Positions 8,960-16,675 of a stretch of DNA of 61,916 bases are shown here, piece after piece. This stretch comes from Dehalococcoidia bacterium. GTDB taxonomy: Bacteria > Chloroflexota > Dehalococcoidia > Bin125. The position numbers and the translations under genes were made by a program. The notes under the pieces were generated by a model. The model was given only the letters and a program-made list of their open reading frames with translations, searched no databases and had not been told where the DNA came from. Numbering within the stretch: position 1 is the stretch's first letter; each line of letters starts with the position of its first letter. Location of the stretch: the NCBI GenBank assembly GCA_022822375.1, contig JAJEBU010000005.1, forward strand, positions 1 to 61,916. Direction: 5' to 3'.

Positions 8960-10054
8960 CTAGTGTCCTGAGTCGGGAATACGGTTGAGATATCCGGCGA
9001 GGTTGTCGAAGATTTGGTCGGCGGTCTTGTGCCAGACGAAGGGGCGCGGATGCTCGTTCCAGTCGGCCACCCAGCGCTCGACGGCCGAGGTCAGGTCGGC
9101 CACGCTGCGATGCGCTCCGCGCCGCAGCCATTTCGTGGTCAGTTCCGCGAACCAGCGTTCGACCAGATTCATCCAGGAGCTGTAGGTCGGGGTGAAGTGG
9201 AAGCTGAAGCGGGGATGGCGCTGGAGCCAGTGCTGGATCGCCGCGGTGCGGTGAGTGGAGACGTTGTCCAAGACGACATGCACCGCGAGTTCGTCAGGTA
9301 CGTTCTGGTCGATCAGGTCGAGGAAGCGCTGGAACTCGCGGGCCCGGTGTCGCGGGCTGAGGTCGGCGATCACGTGTCCTGAGGCCACATCGAGCGCCGC
9401 GTAGAGGTTGGTGGCGCCGTGCCGTACGTAGCCGTGTGTCTGGCGGCGGGGCACGCCGGGCAGCATCGGCCGGGTCGGCGCGGTGCGGTCGAGCGCCTGG
9501 ATCTGCGTCTGCTCGTCCACGCACAGCACGACCGCCGCTTCGGGCGGGTTGAGATAGAGGCCGGCGACATCGCGCACCTTGTCGATGAACTGCGGGTCGG
9601 GCGAGAGCCGGAACTGCTCGACCAGGTGCGGCTTGAGACCGAAAGCGCGCCAGATCCTGGAGATCGAGGTCTGCGACATGCCCAGCTCGGCGGCCATTGA
9701 GCGGGTTGACCAGTGGGTCGCCTGGCGCGGCAGCTGTTCCAGCGTCTTGACGATCACCGCCTCGACCTGCTCGTCGCTGATCGTGCGGGGCGCGCCGGGA
9801 CGCGGCTCATCGCTCAGTCCATCGAGCCGCTGTCGGTCAAAACGCCGCCGCCACTTGCCGGCCGTGACCGGATGACAACCCAGCGCCGCAGCGATCTCGA
9901 TATTCGTCTGTCCGCTCGCCGCCGCCAGCACGATCCGGCAGCGCAGCGCCAGCGCTTGCGCCGTGGTCGGTCGGCGCGCCCAGCGTTCCAGCGTCTCTCG
10001 CTCTTCCTCGCTCAATATGATCGTCACCGCCGGGCGGCCCTGTCGGGTACTCAT
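8960..10054 (-). CDS. IS630-family transposase
   Basis: 364 residues from the ATG at 10054 (GGAG at -9; the frame extends upstream without a better start). The N-terminus carries a helix-turn-helix (TNIEIAAALGCHPVTAGKW) and a second winged-helix region. The catalytic DDE domain shows VVLCVDEQTQIQALD (first Asp), VVLDNVSTH (second Asp) and SSWMNLVERWF (Glu), the standard IS630/Tc1-mariner arrangement. Full length with no frameshift, so the element may still be active. Confidence 0.9.
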   Translation of the reverse strand: MSTRQGRPAVTIILSEEERETLERWARRPTTAQALALRCRIVLAAASGQTNIEIAAALGCHPVTAGKWRRRFDRQRLDGLSDEPRPGAPRTISDEQVEAVIVKTLEQLPRQATHWSTRSMAAELGMSQTSISRIWRAFGLKPHLVEQFRLSPDPQFIDKVRDVAGLYLNPPEAAVVLCVDEQTQIQALDRTAPTRPMLPGVPRRQTHGYVRHGATNLYAALDVASGHVIADLSPRHRAREFQRFLDLIDQNVPDELAVHVVLDNVSTHRTAAIQHWLQRHPRFSFHFTPTYSSWMNLVERWFAELTTKWLRRGAHRSVADLTSAVERWVADWNEHPRPFVWHKTADQIFDNLAGYLNRIPDSGH

Positions 10055-10143
10055 GAGACTCCAACGAAAGCCCTGGACGGCCAACACCACTGTGTCCCAT
10101 CACAATACCCGTTTCTTCAACGTGTTAACGACTCAGGACACTA
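8961..10143 (-). mobile_element. Complete IS630-family insertion sequence
   Basis: The ends TAGTGTCCTGAGTCG (8961-8975) and CGACTCAGGACACTA (10129-10143) are perfect 15-base inverted repeats including the flanking TA expected from IS630 target duplication. The element encloses one intact transposase gene. A decayed second copy of its left part lies at 12476-12700. Confidence 0.85.
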
Positions 10144-10329
10144 GCGACACGCTGTGAAACTCCGGTCGAGTCCAGAACACGTAGTGGCTCGGGTTGACCG
10201 TAGTGGCTTGCAGCTTCGCCTGTGTCGCGAAGCTCGACGCGGCCACCACTTAGCCGAACTACCCGCGACCGGCCACTGATGCCGGAACTCGGCCGCGGGA
10301 TCGCCGCCGGACCGCCGCCCTGGTGCCGT

Positions 10330-10680
10330 TCAACCGCGAGAGCGGTGCCTGGCGTGGCCGCCGCGCGATCGGGGCGTACGAGCGCGGGTTCGCACCGTCC
10401 TCCATATGGGCGCGCTGGTGGCGGCTCGGTGTAATCCAGCGATCCGAGACTTCTATCGGCGACTACTCGCATCCGGCAAGCCGAAGAAGCTGACGCTCAC
10501 CGCCTGCATGCGCAAGCTGGTCGTCATCCTCAGCGCGATTGTCAAATGCAACTCGCCCTGGCAGGCGGCTCGCGTGGCTCGACCTTCAAGACAGTTGCTC
10601 TCGGATGCAGCGATCGTCCTCTGGCCGGCAGCTGACCTGGTCTCGAACCTGGCGATCTGGCGAACTAGTGGCACATGAGT
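10330..10680 (+). pseudogene. IS110-family transposase C-terminal relic
   Basis: The frame from ~10385 reads VRARVRTVLHMGALVAARCN then PAIRDFYRRLLASGKPKKLT and CMRKLVVILSAIVK, the conserved C-terminal transposase_20 end of IS110 proteins. The upstream part lies in another frame, so the gene is frameshifted and truncated. The last ~180 bases are repeated at 16433-16620. Confidence 0.7.
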
Positions 10681-10700
10681 CGTGGCGATTTACATGCGGG
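10518..10700 (+). repeat. IS110 3'-end repeat, copy 1 (with 16433-16620)
   Basis: Direct repeat with the copy at 16433-16620. Shared blocks include GTCAAATGCAACTCGCCCTGG, CAGTTGCTCTCGGATGCAGC and GATCGTCCTCTGGC. Identity falls away after GTGGCGATTTACA. It marks the 3' end of a once-duplicated IS110 element. Confidence 0.65.
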
Positions 10701-11130
10701 AGCGGACTGGTCGCCGATTACGCCGCGGCCCCCAAAGCGATACTGCGGCAGAGTTCGCTGACGGTGGAATGCGAGCTGCCCAGGGAAGGCATCGCCGTCT
10801 ACAGGGATGATGGCGACGACCTCATGCTCGCGGTGGCGAAGAAGCTCGACCGAGCTGTCGGGCAGTCGCGCCGCGACCACCCGGTCTCGCGCGACGTAAT
10901 CGCGGCAGCCGCCTCCATCTGCAGGACAGGGTGCAGGTTGAGTTCACCGACCTCAGTCGGCGAACAGAGCATCAAGGAATCAACCGGGCACAACACCGAC
11001 TCATTCGCAGTGGAGAACTGTCGCAGCTCTTCATTCGCCTCTGATTTCCCCCGCAAGACATCGCTTACCGAGTCAATTCGAGCGCGCCGTTCGGTGATTT
11101 GGTCGGACATTGATGTTGCCGTATCGAGAC
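10701..11130. other. Non-coding or unassigned stretch before the first secreted-protein gene
   Basis: A minus-strand frame from an ATG at 11110 (MSDQITERRARIDSVSDVLR, ~100 residues) is open but has no ribosome site or recognised domain. It would be divergent from the 11254 gene. I do not treat it as a gene. Confidence 0.3.
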
Positions 11131-11253
11131 TTCCCATTTCCGTTGCGAAATGTACGACTTCGCGTACAGTCGCTTGATTCGGGCGCGAAGCCGCGCCCAA
11201 AAGCGTACTGTGAGCGCGGGACTGAGGTAGGCACCACAGAAAGGAGGAACGCC
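11130..11253 (+). promoter_or_regulatory. Conserved leader of secreted-protein cassette 1 with inverted-repeat operator
   Basis: The 120 bases upstream of the gene match the leader at 14953-15079. Shared blocks are CTTCCCAT, CGAAATGTACGAC, TTGATTCGGGCGC, GGACTGAGG and GAAAGGAGGAACGCCATGAC. Within it TGTACG-ACTTCG-CGTACA (11151-11168) is a perfect 6-base inverted repeat; copy 2 keeps the left arm. Likely a promoter/operator region that controls both cassettes together. Confidence 0.5.
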
Positions 11254-12174
11254 ATGACGTTCCGCTCCGCCGCCCTCATCCACAAGCGTCACCATCACCC
11301 GAAGAGGCGCATCGTTCCCGGAGTCGCGTTTGCGGCCGTCGCGATCGCGGCGGCCGTCCTGTTTCTAGCCACCTCGGGGGCAGCCCGTGCAGACAGCACT
11401 GAAGTCGACAGCACAACGAGCGCCTGCGATGGCCTGACCTCGGTAGTGCTCACGGCGAGCAGTGCCGGTACCGTTAGCGGCAGCAGCAGCGCTCCTTCAG
11501 CCAATTGCGACCTCTCCGTGGAGGTACAACGCATTCCTGCATCAACACGATCCGATGGACAAACCGGATCTGCTGCTGAACCGTGCGTCGTAACTGCTAC
11601 CCCCAGCGCACTGGGCAATCGTGGCGCGAAAGTGTCTATCACGCACAGCGGCGACTGCGATGGATTTGAGGCACGCTGGACTGTTCGGCCATCTGCCTCT
11701 GTAAGCGGCAGCAGCTCAGCAACAACAAATGGAACTGGCGCCAATGGCGCAAGTTCTACAAACTCAGATGCCTACGCACTACTGGAAGGCTACGACAATG
11801 AGGTTGCCAAGATACTGATGTTCGAGAACAAATCTCGAGCCTATTGGGTATCCACGCCCACGTCTGTCGTGCGTGCTAGACATTACCCGTCGCAACGGGG
11901 CTACCCGACGACTATCGGAGGTGTCTATCTCGGAGATGGATGGACCGTAACCTATGCATTTCCACAGCTGACAGCACTGAGCGATAGTCTCTACGAAGCG
12001 TCGAATTCTGCGAACTTCACAATCCACGTTCCTGTGTTTGCGGACCCAAGCGCCCAAACGCGTGCCGATCTCTACCTCCTCCCTAACGGGCTATTCTCAT
12101 GTGCCTTTCGTGGTACGTGGACGAATCCCGATCTCGGATTTCACTTCGAATCCTATTGCAGGTTTACGTCATGA
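11254..12174 (+). CDS. Secreted Ser/Thr-rich protein, cassette 1
   Basis: 306 residues; ATG at 11254 with AAGGAGG 7 bases upstream. The N-terminus is a long Arg/His-rich signal peptide (MTFRSAALIHKRHHHPKRR then a hydrophobic core to ~residue 40) with likely cleavage after ARA (46). The mature part has a low-complexity Ser/Thr/Gly region and paired Cys residues, including a CVVTATPSALGN...SGDCDGF block shared with the proteins at 15080 and 18883, then a Tyr/Trp-rich C-terminal domain. No known domain recognised. Its stop overlaps the start of a small membrane-protein gene (ATGA). The N-terminal 45 residues are nearly identical to those of the 15080 paralogue, the C-terminal halves differ. Export and partnership with the membrane protein are inferred. 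Confidence 0.75.
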   Translation: MTFRSAALIHKRHHHPKRRIVPGVAFAAVAIAAAVLFLATSGAARADSTEVDSTTSACDGLTSVVLTASSAGTVSGSSSAPSANCDLSVEVQRIPASTRSDGQTGSAAEPCVVTATPSALGNRGAKVSITHSGDCDGFEARWTVRPSASVSGSSSATTNGTGANGASSTNSDAYALLEGYDNEVAKILMFENKSRAYWVSTPTSVVRARHYPSQRGYPTTIGGVYLGDGWTVTYAFPQLTALSDSLYEASNSANFTIHVPVFADPSAQTRADLYLLPNGLFSCAFRGTWTNPDLGFHFESYCRFTS

Positions 12175-12440
12175 CTCAGCGAACACCCAGGCTCTCTGTG
12201 CCCCTAGTCAACCGCTACAACCAGAGTCAGTGGGCACAACTGGCTTACTGGCTGGGCGTATTCTTGCTCGGTAGCGCCGCGATGACCGCCTGGGCGAGCG
12301 GGATTGGAATCGCCATCGGCGCATTCGTTCCGTTGCCGTTCTCGCTGGCCGCGATGTTGAGTCCCTCACGACTCAGCATCGCGCTGGCACTGGCAATGTG
12401 GGGTGCGTGGTTCACGGCGCTGGGCTTCATTCTCGCCTGA
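12171..12440 (+). CDS. Small multi-pass membrane protein, cassette 1
   Basis: 89 residues starting at the ATG that overlaps the preceding stop (ATGA, 12171-12174), so translation is coupled to the secreted-protein gene. Three hydrophobic segments are visible (LAYWLGVFLLGSAAMTAW; IGIAIGAFVPLPFSLAAML; LALAMWGAWFTALGFILA), leaving almost no soluble part. No family recognised. A gene of the same size and character follows the second secreted paralogue (16003-16290) with little sequence identity. Possible roles are export partner, anchor or immunity; none can be chosen from sequence. Confidence 0.7.
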   Translation: MTQRTPRLSVPLVNRYNQSQWAQLAYWLGVFLLGSAAMTAWASGIGIAIGAFVPLPFSLAAMLSPSRLSIALALAMWGAWFTALGFILA

Positions 12441-12475
12441 GCGAGAACAGGAAAAATCCAACAAGACTGGTGTGC

Positions 12476-12700
12476 TGAGCCGCCAACGCGTTGAAGAAGC
12501 GGATATTGTATTGCGACACAGTGGTGTTGGCCGTCAAGGCCCATTTGCGGAACGCAATCAATACGCGACTGGGCCGCCGGGCGATGACGCTCGTGTTGAG
12601 CGAGGAAGCGCGAGACACGCTGGAGCGCTGGGCGAGTCGGCCAAGCACGGCGCAAGCGACCGCGCTGCGCTCGGTCTCGCGTACCGGCGAACGGACCAGT
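12476..12700 (+). pseudogene. IS630 transposase N-terminal relic
   Basis: Starts with a decayed terminal repeat (GTGCTGAGCCGCCAACGCGTTGAAGAA versus the intact IS right end read outward). It continues through the same leader (GACACAGTGGTGTTGGCCGT) and the first ~30 residues MTLVLSEEARDTLERWASRP, aligned to the transposase at 10054. It then breaks off into a helix-turn-helix-family relic. Confidence 0.75.
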
Positions 12701-12704
12701 GACG

Positions 12705-13023
12705 AATCGCGGAGCTTCGTGACGCGCCGGCGGAATGCAAGTCGGCGCGGCATACGCTGGCCTGGCTGCGGGCGGACCGGCGGCGGTTGGAATTGGAGCT
12801 TCGCGTGATCGGTGTGTTCGGTCTGACTCCGCCCCCGGCCGACGCGCCCTGGCGCGAACGACGGCGTGAGCAAGAACTGGCCTGGCGGCGCAAGGCCCTC
12901 CGTCGGCTCCGGTGGCAACTGCCGCTGACCTGGTGCCTGCACGGGTTCTTGCGCCTGCTGACGCTGGGCGCCTGGGCTCGGTCCGCCCCACCACACCGTC
13001 CCGAAGGTCCAGACGTGGACGAC
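12705..13023 (+). pseudogene. Relic of the helix-turn-helix family, C-terminal block
   Basis: Reads HTLAWLRADRRRLELELRVI then GVFGLTPPPADAPWRERRRE and an LPLTWCLHGFLRLLTLGAWAR hydrophobic block. This is the same block as residues ~220-330 of the 817-2040 protein and closest to the 7.7-kb relic. The N-terminal half has been replaced by the IS630 relic. Confidence 0.65.
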
Positions 13024-13239
13024 TGAGCGTCGAGGTGGATGTGCCAGTACGAGAGTGGAGGCAAACGGCGGTGACTCTCGGTCGGCCGATGTCAAGTCCT
13101 AGCACCTCCCCAGTCACGTCGACTCCGACGTAGTCGCCGACATGGAGCGGGGTGGAGAACATTCCGGTCTGCAGTGACCCAATGCCTTCGCTCACCGAGT
13201 GGCGCTACGAGCATGCGTTCTTCAATCAACGCTGGCACG

Positions 13240-13272
13240 ACCCGGAGTAAGCTGGCGGCTGGAGCGCGGAAA
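13240..13272 (+). pseudogene. Left stub of a helix-turn-helix family copy split by IS5
   Basis: Joining 13240-13275 to 14133-14235 and removing the IS restores ARKLELELDLIGVCELALPP, equivalent to RRRLELELRVIGVFGLTPPP of the 12.7-kb relic. The IS therefore inserted into a fifth copy of the family. Confidence 0.5.
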
Positions 13273-13283
13273 CTAGGGTCTGT

Positions 13284-13688
13284 TCACATTGCTTTCAGCA
13301 GGTCGTAGATGAGGACCAGGTTGACGGCGGCGAGGTAGATCTGGTCGAGTTTGTCGCTGCGGAAGGCGATGCGGTGGAAGCGCTTGAGTCGGCAGAAGAA
13401 GCGCTCGACCTCGTTGCGTCGGCGATAACGGACGCGGTCGTAGGTCCAGGGCCGACGGCGGTTGGATTTAGGCGGCACGACAGGTTGGTAGCCGAGTTCG
13501 GCGGCCAGTCGTCGGGTGGCGTCGTCCTCGTAGGCGCGGTCCATGACCAGGTAGGGCCGACCGCTGACTGGACCGAGGCGGCGCAGCAGTTCCCGTCCGC
13601 AGGGCGCATCGTGGCGCTGACCAGGTGAGAGCCCGATGATCAGCGGGATGCGGTCGTTGGCGACCAGCGCGTGCAGCTTCGTCGTCAA
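13284..13688 (-). CDS. IS5-family transposase, downstream frame (OrfB)
   Basis: About 134 residues as an independent frame (MTTKLHALVANDRIPLIIGL onwards), in the -1 frame to OrfA with a short overlap. It carries the rest of the DDE domain: PYLVMDRAYEDDATR (second Asp) and RRRNEVERFFCRLKRFHRI (catalytic Glu in the NEVERFF motif). It is probably translated mainly by frameshifting at the A5G run rather than from its own start. The domain is complete, so the element may be active. Confidence 0.85.
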   Translation of the reverse strand: MTTKLHALVANDRIPLIIGLSPGQRHDAPCGRELLRRLGPVSGRPYLVMDRAYEDDATRRLAAELGYQPVVPPKSNRRRPWTYDRVRYRRRNEVERFFCRLKRFHRIAFRSDKLDQIYLAAVNLVLIYDLLKAM

Positions 13689-14059
13689 CCCGCCGCGCGA
13701 GCGCCCGATCGCCTGGCGCCCCTTTTTCGCCGCGCCCCGCTCCCGTGCGCATGCACGGGGATGATCGTGCTGTCCAGCGAGAGCGTGTCGGCGTCCAACT
13801 CGGCCAGCAACTCCTGCTGCAAGGCCCGCGCCACGCGCTCCAGCACGCCGGTCTTGGCCCAGCGGTTGAGCCGCACGTAGATCGTGTGCCAGTTGCCGAA
13901 CTCGCGCGGCAACCCGCGCCAGGTGCAGCCTTGGTAGTAGACGTACAGCCAGGCGTCGAGCGCCTGACGATGGGAAATCTTGACGTGATTGCCGCGCTGC
14001 GGCAGCAGCGGCTCGATCCGCGCGTACTGCTCGTCGCTCAGTCTTGTCTGATCGGTCAT
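13685..14059 (-). CDS. IS5-family transposase, upstream frame (OrfA)
   Basis: About 124 residues from the ATG at 14059 (AGGTGA upstream). MTDQTRLSDEQYARIEPLLP and the following WRGLPREFGNWHTIYVRLNRW are the DUF4096 N-terminal part of IS427-group transposases. LDADTLSLDSTIIPVH holds the first catalytic Asp. Near its end is the run CGA-AAA-AGG (A5G at ~13722-13727), where a -1 slip would continue into the downstream frame as KKGRQAIGRSRGGLTTKLHA, the canonical sequence. The full transposase is therefore probably an OrfAB fusion. Confidence 0.85.
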   Translation of the reverse strand: MTDQTRLSDEQYARIEPLLPQRGNHVKISHRQALDAWLYVYYQGCTWRGLPREFGNWHTIYVRLNRWAKTGVLERVARALQQELLAELDADTLSLDSTIIPVHAHGSGARRKRGARRSGARAAG

Positions 14060-14132
14060 CTGGTCACCTGGGACCGCGCCGCCAACCACTCCCACTCTGC
14101 CAGATCTACGCGCTAATGTGAACAGGCCCTAG

Positions 14133-14235
14133 AACTGGAACTCGATCTGATCGGCGTGTGTGAACTGGCCCTGCCGCCTGGGCTTCCGCGACGGGGGTGG
14201 TGGCAACAAGCGCTGAAGTTGGAGTGACGAACAGT
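14133..14235 (+). pseudogene. Right stub of a helix-turn-helix family copy split by IS5
   Basis: ELELDLIGVCELALPPGLPR continues from the stub at 13240-13272 across the IS5 element and matches the family block. No longer part of an open gene. Confidence 0.5.
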
Positions 14236-14952
14236 ATGATCGGCGTCGGTTCGCCCGGTGCGTGTCGCTAGCCAGGGGCTTATGACCACCCATCGCCACA
14301 GTCATTTGACCAGGTGAGCGGCCGATGGTTGCACTCGAGGCCGGTGAGCGATGAGACCACCTCTCTTTTGAGACCTTTGAGCAGGCCATCAACAGCCTGA
14401 ACAGCAGTGATGTGACACCGCTCAAGCGCGTGTTCCTGATCGGCGACGATAGAGTACGAAACTGGAAATTCGACGGGCGAAATGTCCACTTGCCCTTGGC
14501 CTCTATGTTGACGATCCGCGGTCAGTAGCCTCAAAGGACGAGCTCTCTTTACGATTCCTTCCCTCCCATGCAACGCCGCGTTTGGCTGTCGAGGCGATTT
14601 CCAATAGTTCGCGTGTAGGAAGATCGGACCGCGGGCCAGGGTACTCCAACCGGCATGTCCCGCAGATCAGCGTGAAACGGACGTGTAGCGTCAGGTGATG
14701 TCCACGTTGTCGGGGTGCCCGTGACACGGGAGTTCCATTTGAACTGGCGGAGCAGACGTGGACGATGATGTCGCCGATGATGCGGGTCTGAGGACTCGGA
14801 TGGGTGTCGACGCTGTGCAGAGCGGACACAGTGATGAGCGAGTGTTGGCATGTTTCCTTGTCCATCTGGAACTCGCAGGTCAGGGTGGGGCTGATGTCGG
14901 CGATGTGTTGGCACTGCTGAACTCGTCGGTCGACCAACAGCAGTGCCATGTC
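14236..14952. other. Unassigned stretch
   Basis: About 700 bases. A minus-strand frame from 14949 (148 residues, MALLLVDRRVQQCQHIADIS) is open but compositionally poor, without a ribosome site or domain. I see no supported gene. Confidence 0.3.
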
Positions 14953-15079
14953 AAACTTCCCATCCGCCCGACGAAATGTACGACCTCACGTAGCACTGGT
15001 TGATTCGGGCGCAAGCTCGCTTCCCGAAGAGTACGGTTCAGGCAGGACTGAGGAGGCAAACCGCGAAAGGAGGAACGCC
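14953..15079 (+). promoter_or_regulatory. Conserved leader of secreted-protein cassette 2
   Basis: Matches 11130-11253 block by block, including CGAAATGTACGAC, TTGATTCGGGCGC and GAAAGGAGGAACGCCATGAC. The inverted repeat is decayed in its right arm (TGTACG-ACCTCA-CGTAGC, 14977-14994). Confidence 0.5.
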
Positions 15080-15940
15080 ATGACGTTCCGAACCGCCGCC
15101 CTCATCCACAAGCGCCGCCAGCAGCAGAGGAGGCGCAAAATCCCCGGAGTCTCACTGACGGCCGCCGTGATCGCGGCGGCCGTCCTCCTGCTCGCCATGT
15201 CCGGCGCCTCTCAAGCCGAACCCATGAGCGAACCAACGCCACTTTCGCCATGCGGGCAAATGGGCTCGGGCGAGTTTCACATCGGTGCGACGCGAAGCGA
15301 GAGCCTGAGTCTCAGTTCGTCCGACAACTCCTGCCAAACTACCTTCATCGTCACGCCGCCTTCGATCCAGGGTCAGGTTGCAACCGACTGTCAGCTGAGC
15401 TACACCTCCGAGGAGATCGGTACCAGCGGCATGGAGATGAGTTTCGCGGCGAGCGGAAGCTGCGATGGAGTGTCAGTCACCACCCAGATCACAGTCCAGC
15501 CCAGTGCGGGTGCGTCAGGACTCGTCCAAGCTCAATCGCCAACTACGAAACTTGCGCTGGCAAAGATCGTTGCTCATGACGTTCTTCACTTGCCGATGTT
15601 CTTGCACTATGCCAGGGCAATCTGGACATACACCGGTGACATCATCGTGAGCGCTACTCCGGATCACTATCGCTGGCCAGACGAGTACTGGCACTGGCAC
15701 ACCGGCTATCACGGCGCAGAGATGAACAGCGGCAGTACCCGCTTTGAGGTCTGGGACGACGTGGACTGGCACTCGGACGGCTACCCGGACGACGAGGCAC
15801 CCGACGTGTACGCGACGAGTAAGACTCGGGTGATTGTTCAGGCCAATGGTGGATATGCCTGCAACTTCTATTTCAAGTGGACGCAAGGCGCCGGAAACTA
15901 CCCCAACCTCCATCCCCACAAGCAGTGTTACCGCAACTGA
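15080..15940 (+). CDS. Secreted protein, cassette 2, paralogue of 11254
   Basis: 286 residues; ATG at 15080 with AAAGGAGG upstream, identical in layout to the 11254 gene. The signal peptide MTFRTAALIHKRRQQQRRRK plus hydrophobic core is near-identical to that of the paralogue, with cleavage likely after SQA (46). The middle shares the Cys-paired block (CQTTFIVTPPS...ASGSCDGVSVTTQITVQPSAG). The C-terminal domain is rich in Trp, Tyr, His and Asp (YRWPDEYWHWHTGYHGAEM), unlike the paralogue, and ends with two Cys. No known domain. Followed at 63 bases by a small membrane-protein gene. The conserved start and divergent end suggest a diversifying exported effector, as inference. Confidence 0.75.
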   Translation: MTFRTAALIHKRRQQQRRRKIPGVSLTAAVIAAAVLLLAMSGASQAEPMSEPTPLSPCGQMGSGEFHIGATRSESLSLSSSDNSCQTTFIVTPPSIQGQVATDCQLSYTSEEIGTSGMEMSFAASGSCDGVSVTTQITVQPSAGASGLVQAQSPTTKLALAKIVAHDVLHLPMFLHYARAIWTYTGDIIVSATPDHYRWPDEYWHWHTGYHGAEMNSGSTRFEVWDDVDWHSDGYPDDEAPDVYATSKTRVIVQANGGYACNFYFKWTQGAGNYPNLHPHKQCYRN

Positions 15941-16002
15941 GCAACGTGGTGCAGTGCGAGGCGCGCGGCCCACTCGGGTCGCGCGCATGAGGAGTCGGAT
16001 CC

Positions 16003-16290
16003 GTGTCGTTGAGAATCAGCTTCCCGGACGGCCTGATCCTCTTCGGCGGGATACTTGGCGCGACGCCAGTCGGATGGTGGTTCGGCGGTCTGTACGGCGC
16101 ACTGATGGCCGCTCACGTGGCGATCATGGTCGGCCTGTTGCTTGATCTGACCGGACGACGACTCTGCTTGGCAGGGGTGATGCTGTTCATCGTCTGGTGG
16201 CCCGGCCTGGTTGGGTCAGTGGTTCTGGGAGTAGAGCGTCCTCACAAGCTGCGTTCCGGCCGACTACGACCGTCTGCCGGAGCGAGTTGA
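16003..16290 (+). CDS. Small membrane protein, cassette 2
   Basis: 95 residues from a GTG at 16003 with GAGGAG about 8 bases upstream. Two to three hydrophobic segments (GLILFGGILGATPVGWWFGG; ALMAAHVAIMVGLLLDL; CLAGVMLFIVWWPGLVGSVV) span most of the protein. A short basic tail runs into IS21-derived sequence, so the original C-terminus may have been replaced. It occupies the same place behind the secreted protein as 12171-12440 but is not clearly homologous. Confidence 0.6.
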   Translation: MSLRISFPDGLILFGGILGATPVGWWFGGLYGALMAAHVAIMVGLLLDLTGRRLCLAGVMLFIVWWPGLVGSVVLGVERPHKLRSGRLRPSAGAS

Positions 16291-16430
16291 ATCGCGAGCG
16301 ACGCAGCGCGACGGCCGTGCACGACGGCGGGACCGTCGTGATCGCTGGCCCAGTCAGCGCGGCCAAGACCCATCTCGCGATCGCGCCCGGGGTCGAAGCC
16401 GTCCAACGCCATCAGCGGGTCGCCTTCGTG
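16291..16430 (+). pseudogene. IS21 helper ATPase (istB) N-terminal relic
   Basis: Encodes GGTVVIAGPVSAAKTHLAIA then PGVEAVQRHQRVAFV, a damaged P-loop (GPxGxGKTHLA in IstB) and the following strand. The Gly residues of the Walker A motif are mutated. Joined directly to the IS110 repeat. Confidence 0.6.
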
Positions 16431-16432
16431 TC

Positions 16433-16620
16433 GTCATCCTCAACGCCATCGTCAAATGCAACTCGCCCTGGCAAGCGGCTCGCGCGGCTTGACCATCAAA
16501 ACAGTTGCTCTCGGATGCAGCGATCGTCCTCTGGCTGGCAGCTGATCTAGTCTCGAACCTGACGACCTGGTCAAGACCGTGGCGAAGTGGTCAATAGTTC
16601 CTGGCGATTTACACCACGCT
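16433..16620 (+). repeat. IS110 3'-end repeat, copy 2 (with 10518-10700)
   Basis: Contains VVILNAIVKCNSPWQA and the same downstream sequence as copy 1. Only the tail of the transposase gene remains. Confidence 0.6.
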
Positions 16621-16675
16621 CTCGCGGACCGGGCCCGTTGGCGCGAGCGTCCCCCTTCGTAAGGTTGCGGCCCAT

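Larger units (their letters stand above)
13273..14132 (-). mobile_element. Complete IS5-family (IS427-like) insertion sequence
   Basis: The ends CTAGGGTCTGTTCACATT (13273-13290) and its near-perfect complement AATGTGAACAGGCCCTAG (14115-14132) differ at one position. The CTAG at each end fits the target preference of this group. Two overlapping reading frames encode the transposase. Confidence 0.85.
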
